Origin: Oscillospiraceae bacterium
GTDB lineage: Bacteria > Bacillota > Clostridia > Oscillospirales > Ruminococcaceae
DNA: 16,788 bases
Direction: 5' to 3'
Assembly (NCBI GenBank): GCA_020024155.1
Contig: JAHHUE010000034.1
Coordinates: 1-16,788, forward strand
Below are positions 7,397 through 12,972 of the stretch, in pieces (the first letter of the stretch is position 1; each line of letters opens with the position of its first letter). The position numbers were made by a program, and so were the translations under genes. The notes below the pieces were generated by a model. The model saw only the letters and a list, made by a program, of their open reading frames with translations. It searched no databases and was not told the origin of the DNA.

Positions 7397-7936
7397 ATGT
7401 ACTATCTTTTTACAGAAAGACTTGTTCTTAAACTCAGCAATTCAAAACTGGCAAAAGAAGTGTGTCAGTTCAATATAAATAATAAAAAGGCATTGGCAGA
7501 TACAGAGCCTGTGCGTCCGGATGAATATTATACAGTAAAAGGCATTAAAGCTTATCTTAAAGAAGAAGATAAGGCAAGCCGTAAATGTGAAGAATTTCGT
7601 TTTTGGATAACAGAAAAAGGCAGTGACGAGGTTATCGGCACTGTATCAATTTCCAGCATACTTTTTGGCAGTGTAAAAAGCTGTTATATGTCATATAAGG
7701 TATCTTATGACAAACAAGGTTTGGGCTATGCAACCGAGGCAGTTGCAGAAGTTATAAACTTTGCTTTTACAGTTTTACAACTTCATCGCATAGAGTGCTA
7801 TGTTATGCCAAGAAATAAAAAAAGTTTGAGAGTTATGGAAAAACTTAATTTTGAAAACGAAGGAATATCAAAACGTTGTTTGGAAGTAAACGGAGTATGG
7901 GAGGACCATTTCAGATTTTCTTTACTTAACGAATAA
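7397..7936 (+). CDS. GNAT-family N-acetyltransferase (RimJ/RimL type)
   Basis: A start at 7397 (MYYLFTERLVLK) is preferred because GAAAGGA lies 6 nt upstream; an ATG 10 codons earlier has no ribosome site. The 179-residue protein has the Acetyltransf_3 layout. It opens with TERLVLK, then strand DEVIGTVSIS, the acetyl-CoA loop QGLGYATEAV (a Q-x-x-G-x-A form), LHRIECYVMPRNKKS, and the closing LNFENEGISKR with the following GVWEDHFRFSLL. Such enzymes acetylate N-termini of ribosomal proteins, or small molecules or antibiotics. The substrate cannot be told. proC begins 26 nt after its stop with its own ribosome site, so the two are probably cotranscribed. Confidence 0.88.
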   Translation: MYYLFTERLVLKLSNSKLAKEVCQFNINNKKALADTEPVRPDEYYTVKGIKAYLKEEDKASRKCEEFRFWITEKGSDEVIGTVSISSILFGSVKSCYMSYKVSYDKQGLGYATEAVAEVINFAFTVLQLHRIECYVMPRNKKSLRVMEKLNFENEGISKRCLEVNGVWEDHFRFSLLNE

Positions 7937-7962
7937 TATTTTTACACAAAGGAGAAATAAAT

Positions 7963-8757
7963 ATGAAATTGGGATTTATCGGCTGTGGAAATATGTCAAC
8001 AGCAATGATATGTGGTATTTTAAAAAACAACATTGTTGATAAAACAGATATAACAGCATCAACAGCAACTGAAAGAAGCCTTAAAACAGCAAAAGAAAAA
8101 TTAGGCATAAATGTTACTCTTAACAATAAAGAAGTGGCTCAAAATGCAGATTTAATTGTAATAGGAGTAAAGCCACATATCTATGCAGATATTGCAAAAG
8201 AAGTAAAAGATGTTGTTAAACCAAATCAGATAATTGTATCAATAGCGCCTGCAAAAACACTTAAATGGCTTGGTGAGCAGTTTGGTGAAAAAGCAAAGAT
8301 AGTACGCACAATGCCAAACACACCTGCTATGGTTGGAGAAGCTATGACTGCCGTTTGTTTTAACGAATACCTAACAGAAAATGAAAAACAACAAGTTTGC
8401 CGTATTCTTGAAAGCTTTGGCAAGGTTGAAATTATGTCTGAAAATCTTATAGATAGCATAATATCTGTAAGTGGAAGTTCTCCGGCTTATGTGTTTATGT
8501 TTATAGAGGCAATGGCAGACGCAGCTTGTGCAGACGGTGTCCCAAGACAACAAGCATACAGACTTGCAGCACAATCTGTTTTGGGCAGTGCAAAAATGAT
8601 TTTGGAAACCGATATGCATCCGGCACAATTAAAAGATATGGTATGTTCTCCGGCAGGCACAACAATTGAGGCAGTAAGAGTATTGGAGCAAAAGGGATTT
8701 AGAAGTGCAGTTATTGAGGCAATGAAAGCCTGCAATAAAAAATCAAAAGAGATGTAA
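7963..8757 (+). CDS. proC: Pyrroline-5-carboxylate reductase
   Basis: A 264-residue ProC, which reduces 1-pyrroline-5-carboxylate to L-proline with NAD(P)H, the last step of proline synthesis. The N-terminal Rossmann loop GFIGCGNMSTAM (residues 4-15) binds the cofactor. VRTMPNTPA and SGSSPAYVFMFIEAMADA are family signatures. The dimerisation and active-site block around VPRQQAYRLAAQSVLGSAK and PAGTTIEAVRVLE is intact. An AAGGAGAAATAA ribosome site precedes the ATG, and a perfect terminator follows the stop codon. No proA or proB is present in the window. Confidence 0.97.
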   Translation: MKLGFIGCGNMSTAMICGILKNNIVDKTDITASTATERSLKTAKEKLGINVTLNNKEVAQNADLIVIGVKPHIYADIAKEVKDVVKPNQIIVSIAPAKTLKWLGEQFGEKAKIVRTMPNTPAMVGEAMTAVCFNEYLTENEKQQVCRILESFGKVEIMSENLIDSIISVSGSSPAYVFMFIEAMADAACADGVPRQQAYRLAAQSVLGSAKMILETDMHPAQLKDMVCSPAGTTIEAVRVLEQKGFRSAVIEAMKACNKKSKEM

Positions 8758-8758
8758 A

Positions 8759-8788
8759 AAAAGCAGGTATCAGCTGATACCTGCTTTT
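8759..8788. terminator. Terminator after proC, probably bidirectional
   Basis: The 15-nt arms 8759-8773 and 8774-8788 are exact reverse complements, a 30-bp palindrome with A and T flanks. The real hairpin will have a loop of about 4 nt at AGCT. It begins 1 nt after the proC stop and lies 8 nt beyond the end of the minus-strand small gene. Confidence 0.88.
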
Positions 8789-8795
8789 ACTTATT

Positions 8796-8965
8796 TTATA
8801 TGTTGTTCAATATTTTATCTGGCTTAAAATTCATTTCATTTAATTCTACTGTCATTTTATTATTGATATTCTCTACTTTTTCTTCATTTTTTTTAGTATT
8901 ACAGTTTGACAGACATAATAATACATAAGCTATAATTAGAAAAAAATTACACCCAATTCCCACAT
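8796..8965 (-). pseudogene. Frameshifted gene for a 56-residue membrane protein or lipoprotein
   Basis: A strong GGAGGT site and an ATG at 8965 open a frame reading MWELGVIFF, which stops after nine codons. One additional T in the seven-T run (8940-8946) would give an uninterrupted 56-residue product, MWELGVIFFLIIAYVLLCLS then NCNTKKNEEK and a polar tail ending at the stop codon 8796-8798. The product would be a single membrane helix with a possible lipobox (LSNC) and a charged C-terminal half. The total of 170 nt is one short of a multiple of three, as expected for one deletion. It follows the broken gene at 8998-9322 on the same strand. A sequencing error in the homopolymer is possible. Confidence 0.6.
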
Positions 8966-8997
8966 AATAATATTACCTCCATGTTATTTATCTGATT

Positions 8998-9322
8998 CTA
9001 TATATTTTTTATTCTGTATATGTCATCTGACATATCTTTTTGATTGTTCATAAATTCTCCAAATGCATATAAACGCAATGAAACAATATACTGGATAATA
9101 TATATAATAAAAATATATATTAAATTAGAAATATACTTAAAATAATTAAATTCATAATATATTTCGTTGATGTAACTTATATACTTGTGGCTAGTTACAT
9201 ATTGATAATCCATATGTTGCTCACAATAAAGCAAGACATATAGCAATGATTAAAGATATAATGTTAAGATATTTTGCAAAACTTTTCATTTTTTCTGCTG
9301 GATTTTCAAACCAAAATTTCAT
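8998..9322 (-). pseudogene. Frameshifted gene for a small two-helix membrane protein (MKFWFENP type)
   Basis: An ideal AAAGGAG site precedes an ATG at 9322. The first frame reads MKFWFENPAEKMKSFAKYLN, then a helix, and stops at TGA 9221-9223 after 33 residues. The next frame (+1) continues without a break to a TAG at 8998-9000 and contains a second helix, then SLRLYAFGEFMNNQ. From memory, an MKxxFENPxxKIK start and an LYAFGELxEN end belong together in a common Clostridia small membrane protein of about 100 residues and unknown role. Joining the frames gives about 107 residues. The length of 325 nt is one base more than a multiple of three. Either a true pseudogene or an assembly error. Confidence 0.65.
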
Positions 9323-9374
9323 ATTTTTTCTCCTTTTTGTATTTAATAAAATATACAGTAAACTGTTTATCACT

Positions 9375-9399
9375 ATTTTAGAACAAAATGTTCTAAAAT
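9375..9399. promoter_or_regulatory. Operator 1: TAGAAC-N5-GTTCTA with extended arms
   Basis: A perfect inverted repeat with 10-bp arms, ATTTTAGAAC (9375-9384) and GTTCTAAAAT (9390-9399), around AAAAT. The same core recurs at 9403-9419 with centres 24 bp apart. Being next to an Xre gene, it is the likely binding site of that repressor. Confidence 0.7.
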
Positions 9400-9402
9400 C
9401 AA
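9375..9402 (-). promoter_or_regulatory. Promoter of the small membrane-protein genes, overlapped by operator 1
   Basis: On the minus strand TTGATT (9402-9397) and TAAAAT (9380-9375) are 16 bp apart, about 50 bp before the ATG at 9322. Operator 1 (9375-9399) fills the spacer and reaches into both boxes, so a bound repressor would block this promoter. Confidence 0.5.
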
Positions 9403-9419
9403 TAGAACAGTATGTTCTA
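9403..9419. promoter_or_regulatory. Operator 2: TAGAAC-N5-GTTCTA
   Basis: TAGAAC (9403-9408) and GTTCTA (9414-9419) around AGTAT form the second copy of the operator. It lies just upstream of a TATACT box (9423-9428), the possible -10 of the xre gene, and would allow autoregulation. It overlaps a third dyad, AACAGTAT (9406-9413) with ATACTGTT (9424-9431). Confidence 0.65.
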
Positions 9420-9445
9420 CCCTATACTGTTTTATGGGTGATTTT

Positions 9446-9664
9446 ATGAATATGTACAAAAGAATTAAAGATTTGAGAGAAGACAGTGATTTAACGCAAA
9501 CAGCAGTGGCAAAGGCTATAAATATCAGCCAAAGAAGTTATAGCTATTATGAATCCGGTGAGCGTATGGTTTCTCCGGAAATTCTTATTCGTCTTGCTAA
9601 ATTTTACAACACATCTGTTGACTATATACTTGAATTAACAAACAATACCAAGCCATATAATTAA
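9446..9664 (+). CDS. Small Xre-family (HTH_3) transcriptional regulator
   Basis: A 72-residue protein that is almost only a lambda-repressor-type helix-turn-helix. It reads YKRIKDLREDSDLTQTAVAK, then AINISQRSYSYYESGERMVS as recognition region, then LIRLAKFYNTSVDYIL. The start at 9446 is favoured because GGTGAT at 9437-9442, matching the 3' half of the ribosome site, is optimally placed; ATGs at 9434 and 9452 are alternatives. With a TATACT box at 9423-9428 the leader would be very short. Paired operators lie immediately upstream, so it probably represses both itself and the divergent small membrane-protein genes. Without a sensor or dimerisation domain, the inducing signal is unknown. Such stand-alone proteins also serve as antitoxin or phage-type repressors. 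Confidence 0.88.
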   Translation: MNMYKRIKDLREDSDLTQTAVAKAINISQRSYSYYESGERMVSPEILIRLAKFYNTSVDYILELTNNTKPYN

Positions 9665-9676
9665 AAAATATTACAC

Positions 9677-9705
9677 AAAAACAGAGTTTTCCACCTCTGT
9701 TTTTT
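9677..9705 (+). terminator. Terminator of the xre gene
   Basis: AAAAACAGAG (9677-9686) pairs with CTCTGTTTTT (from 9695) around an 8-nt loop, 12 bp after the xre stop codon. Confidence 0.8.
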
Positions 9706-9828
9706 ATTTTGCAATATTATTTCCCACTACAAAATAAGCTATAAAATATTATTTATAATATCAAATATATTAAATAAAACATAATATTTATGTTGTTTTT
9801 TAAGTTATATTATAAAAATTATTATATA

Positions 9829-9864
9829 AAAAAGTATCTATGCACAAAGGCATAGATACTTTTT
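9829..9864 (-). terminator. Terminator of the flavoenzyme gene
   Basis: AAAAAGTATCTATGC (9829-9843) and GCATAGATACTTTTT (9850-9864) are exact reverse complements around a 6-nt loop, 20 bp past the flavoenzyme stop. The T-runs on both strands would also allow it to work in the plus direction. Confidence 0.88.
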
Positions 9865-9884
9865 CTGTATGGATAGTATTTAAG

Positions 9885-11819
9885 TTATTTGTCGTTTGCA
9901 ATTGTTTCGCCAACTGTCATACCCTGAGCTGTGGAAAGCAACAAGCCTGCAATACTTGCACCACCTGTAACTTCGCCAGCTGCATATAAACCTGGGATAT
10001 GTTCGCCTTTTTCATTTAAAACATGGCATTCTTTTGAAATGCTCAAGCCACCTTTTGTAATGTGTGCTGCTGGTTTACGCAAGCAAGCATAATATGGTGC
10101 AGAAACAATTTCTGGTGTACCATCAACATTACCAAGGTCGCCTTCAAAGCTCTGACGGTTAAATTCTGGGTCGTTTTGTTCTTGAGCTGCTTTGTTGAAT
10201 TTATTTATTGTTTCTTCCAAAACAGAAGCTTCAACACCCATTTTTTCTGCAAGTTCTGGAATTGTATCAGCAACGATAACTTTTTCGTCTGCAATCAATT
10301 CGTCAACTTTACGGCCAAAGATATTCAAACCTTCTGCGTCTATACCAGCATTTTCCTTAGAGCTGATAACATAAGCACAAGAATCCGTTTGAGCCATAAT
10401 TGCATTTGTCAAAGTATCTCTGTCTGCACATTCGTTAACAAATCTTTTACCTTCTTTGTTTACATAAAGGTTTGTACTTGAACCAACTATTGTATCTGTA
10501 TAACCTGTCTGTGGGTCTGCAAGTGGCATAACTTGAACATGTCCCATATCGAAAAGACCAGCACCAACTTCCAAAGCCATTACAATACCGTCACCTTGTG
10601 AAGATGGGTCATTTGTTGTGGAAATGTCAGAAAGATTGCTCCATCTGCCATCGCTGTATTTCATCATCATTTCGTTATTTGCAGCAAAACCACCTGTTGC
10701 AAGAACAACACCTTTGTTTGCGTGCAATACATAAGTTGTGCCATCATCGCCAACTGCGTTTACACCAACAACTTTGCCGTTGTCATCAATTATCAATGAT
10801 TTACCTGTTACACTTTTATGTACATCAACATTGTAGTTATTCTCTTTAATAGCGTCTTGTAAAACTTCGATGTAAGCAATACCACTTTTATGTTTGGAAG
10901 ATGTACACCATCTCAACCAAGAATCACCAATGATACCATGGCTTTCTTCTCCCCATGGGAAACCGTAGCCTGCCAACCATTCTTTACCTGTCAAAGATTT
11001 TTCAACTGTGTCATACAACTGTTCCAAAATTGCAGACTGACCAAAACGGAAGTAAAACTGCAATGTTGTAAATTCAACAGAGTCGTATAATTTTCCTGGA
11101 TGTTCTTTTTTATATGCTTCATACTGCTTTTTGCAAGTAGCTTGAAGTTTTTTAACTTCTGGGTCATCTGTTGGAGCTACAAGCAATTCTTCAACAGTTT
11201 GTTCGTGTGCTTTATTCATATTGTGACGGCCAATTACTTCTGGGTCTGCAACTGCCATAGCACCACCAGAACGGATTGTGTTACCACCAAGGTAGCTGTT
11301 TTTTTCAATGATAATTGAAGAAAGACCTTGTTCTGCACAAGAAACCGCAGATGTGAAACCTGCACCACCACCACCAACGATAATTACATCAGCAGTTAAT
11401 TCAACTGTTTCATTGCTCATTTCTTTTTCTTCAACTTTAACATTTTTCAAAGTTTCAGCATCGCCACCAGCTTCTGTAACTGCCTGAGCAACTGCTGTTA
11501 AAATAGCATTTGAGCTAACTGTTGCACCTGCAACTGTATCAACGCCCAAAGACTGATATTTAATAATGCTAGCTGGCACTGTTTCAAATGCAGCGTCGCT
11601 GATACCTGGTGTTTCATTATGTGAAACAATATCAATTGCTGTTATAGATGATTCATCAAAAGTTACATCTACAACAATTTCGCCTTTCATACCTGTCGCT
11701 TTACCAGTGTATTTACCTGCTTTATAACCTGCACTTGTTGGAGTGCTTGAACAAGCAACAAGTGACATTGTCATAGCCAAGGATAAAACAACTGATGTTA
11801 TTTTTTTGATTATTCCCAT
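9885..11819 (-). CDS. FMN-bind/FAD-binding-2 lipoprotein reductase (fumarate-reductase-like)
   Basis: A 644-residue exported flavoenzyme. The signal peptide ends in a lipobox LVAC (Cys23). Residues 31-118 form an FMN-bind domain with the ApbE target motif DTVAGAT (94-100), so FMN is expected on Thr100. From 141 the FAD-binding-2 domain runs to the end, with ADVIIVGGGGAG (143-154), IIEKNSYLGGNT (170-181), VLATGGFA (372-379) and GLYAAGEVTGG (610-620). The domain order is that of extracellular fumarate, urocanate and related reductases that take electrons through bound FMN. The usual fumarate-site features are missing: HPT reads MPLAD (431-435), and the Arg of NRLGGN is absent after GEVTGG. The electron acceptor is therefore probably not fumarate. 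An AGGAGGA site sets the start. MerR is divergent. Confidence 0.9.
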   Translation of the reverse strand: MGIIKKITSVVLSLAMTMSLVACSSTPTSAGYKAGKYTGKATGMKGEIVVDVTFDESSITAIDIVSHNETPGISDAAFETVPASIIKYQSLGVDTVAGATVSSNAILTAVAQAVTEAGGDAETLKNVKVEEKEMSNETVELTADVIIVGGGGAGFTSAVSCAEQGLSSIIIEKNSYLGGNTIRSGGAMAVADPEVIGRHNMNKAHEQTVEELLVAPTDDPEVKKLQATCKKQYEAYKKEHPGKLYDSVEFTTLQFYFRFGQSAILEQLYDTVEKSLTGKEWLAGYGFPWGEESHGIIGDSWLRWCTSSKHKSGIAYIEVLQDAIKENNYNVDVHKSVTGKSLIIDDNGKVVGVNAVGDDGTTYVLHANKGVVLATGGFAANNEMMMKYSDGRWSNLSDISTTNDPSSQGDGIVMALEVGAGLFDMGHVQVMPLADPQTGYTDTIVGSSTNLYVNKEGKRFVNECADRDTLTNAIMAQTDSCAYVISSKENAGIDAEGLNIFGRKVDELIADEKVIVADTIPELAEKMGVEASVLEETINKFNKAAQEQNDPEFNRQSFEGDLGNVDGTPEIVSAPYYACLRKPAAHITKGGLSISKECHVLNEKGEHIPGLYAAGEVTGGASIAGLLLSTAQGMTVGETIANDK

Positions 11820-11847
11820 AATCTTCCTCCTAAATTGTTATAAATAT

Positions 11848-11878
11848 ATCATAATATTCGTAACAGTTACGAGGTCAA
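11848..11878 (-). promoter_or_regulatory. MerR-type promoter of the flavoenzyme gene with palindrome in a 19-bp spacer
   Basis: On the minus strand TTGACC (11878-11873) and TATGAT (11853-11848) are 19 bp apart. The spacer begins with the 15-bp perfect palindrome TCGTAACTGTTACGA (11872-11858). Over-long spacers holding a dyad are the hallmark of promoters activated by MerR proteins, and a MerR gene is divergent. A competing -10, TATTAT with a 16-bp spacer, is also present, in which case the dyad would be a repressor site. Confidence 0.65.
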
Positions 11879-11922
11879 TGGTTTTGCGTTATTTTTTTCA
11901 CATTTTTTGTTTTTTATTAAAT

Positions 11923-11951
11923 TTGACAAATATTTTATTACACATTATTAT
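11923..11951 (+). promoter_or_regulatory. Promoter of the merR-family gene
   Basis: A consensus TTGACA (11923-11928) and TATTAT (11946-11951) with 17-bp spacing, about 40 bp before the regulator ATG. It is a strong constitutive-looking promoter that does not overlap the palindrome at 11858-11872. Confidence 0.7.
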
Positions 11952-11990
11952 TTTATTTATACACAATTATTATTTTTTAAGGCGATTATT

Positions 11991-12767
11991 ATGGGAAAAA
12001 TAAATTATACAATAGGCGATATACTTAAAATAATGAATATTACTGAGGGTTCAATCCGAAATTATGAAAAAAAAGGGTTAATCAAAAGTGAAAGAAACGC
12101 CAATAATAAATATCGTTATTACAGTTATCGAGATTTAAACCGTATTGCAAGTGTAAGAAAATATCGCAATTTAGGTCTATCTCTTGATAAAATAAAAAAT
12201 CTTCTTATTTCAGATAACATTTCTGATACGCAGTCTATTTTGGAAGACCATCACAGAAAACTAATAGAGCAGGCAAATGAACTGCTTGAAAACGCAAATA
12301 AAATAAATTTGGATATTGAAAAAATAAATAAAATTGAAAAAAATTTGGATAATTTCACGCTGATTGATATGCCTCAGTTTTATTTTTATCCATTTAATAA
12401 AACAACTGCAACAGCTGACATTGTAAAAAACAATTTGTTTGACGATTATGCTTCTATTATGAAGAAAGAAAATCTCACAGAAAATAGTGCACCAATTATA
12501 GGGTACATACGAAATAGTTTAGTGCCTCAAAGTGATAACTATATTCTTTTCAAGTCAAGAAAATGTATTTATACTGTTGTAAAGGTTGAACCTCACCATA
12601 TTGGTGAAGAAAGTTTTCCGATTTTGTTTCAAAAAAGCCTTGAATATATTTCTAATAACAATTATGAAGTTGTAGATAGTATTTTGGGCATAAAATTACT
12701 CACCTTGGAAAAAGACGCACATCAGTATGATTATTATGAAATTTATTTTCCCATATCAGAAAAATAA
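11991..12767 (+). CDS. MerR-family activator with GyrI-like effector domain
   Basis: From the ATG at 11991 (AAGG 9 nt upstream) the protein has 258 residues. The frame is open 28 codons further upstream, but that part overlaps the promoter and is not protein-like. Residues 6-75 are a MerR winged helix: YTIGDILKIMNITEGSIRNY, EKKGLI, YRYYSYRDL and LGLSLDKIKNLL. A coiled-coil dimerisation helix follows (about 78-122). Residues 123-258 resemble a GyrI/AraC-type small-molecule-binding domain, as in BltR/BmrR-like regulators, ending YDYYEIYFPI. The only Cys is Cys192, so it is not a Cys-based metal sensor. It probably senses a ligand, perhaps the substrate of the divergent flavoenzyme, and activates that promoter by distorting the long spacer. 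The target is inferred from position. Confidence 0.85.
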   Translation: MGKINYTIGDILKIMNITEGSIRNYEKKGLIKSERNANNKYRYYSYRDLNRIASVRKYRNLGLSLDKIKNLLISDNISDTQSILEDHHRKLIEQANELLENANKINLDIEKINKIEKNLDNFTLIDMPQFYFYPFNKTTATADIVKNNLFDDYASIMKKENLTENSAPIIGYIRNSLVPQSDNYILFKSRKCIYTVVKVEPHHIGEESFPILFQKSLEYISNNNYEVVDSILGIKLLTLEKDAHQYDYYEIYFPISEK

Positions 12768-12885
12768 ATATAATTTCTCATATTGGTAATTGATAAAAAT
12801 TTTTACATCTTTTATAAGACTAAAAATATATTTTTATTGTGTAAAATTTAAACATTAAAATCAAGAAATATTTTATTTTAAACGC

Positions 12886-12915
12886 AAAAACAGAGGTCAA
12901 AAGACCTCTGTTTTT
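12886..12915. terminator. Bidirectional terminator between merR and the protease gene
   Basis: AAAAACAGAGGTC (12886-12898) and GACCTCTGTTTTT (12903-12915) pair perfectly around an AAAA loop. It lies between the converging merR stop (12767) and protease stop (12973), and suits both strands. Confidence 0.9.
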
Positions 12916-12972
12916 AGTTTACTTTTTATATTATAAAAGCTGATAAAATTTCAATTAAATAATTTTTTTTAA

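Noticed and set aside
9215..9250. Programmed +1 frameshift of the prfB type
   Set aside because: The prfB site needs a CTT-TGA slip and an upstream ribosome-site-like stimulator. Here the stop context is TTG-TGA with no stimulator, so a mutation or sequencing error is more likely.
9375..9419. LexA (SOS) box
   Set aside because: The Gram-positive LexA site is CGAAC-N4-GTTCG; here the half-sites are GAAC-N5-GTTC flanked by T and A, so the spacing is wrong by one base.
10062..10481. 139-residue plus-strand frame inside the flavoenzyme gene
   Set aside because: Antisense shadow; Cys/Phe/Trp-rich composition, no ribosome site, and the minus-strand gene is continuous with clear motifs.
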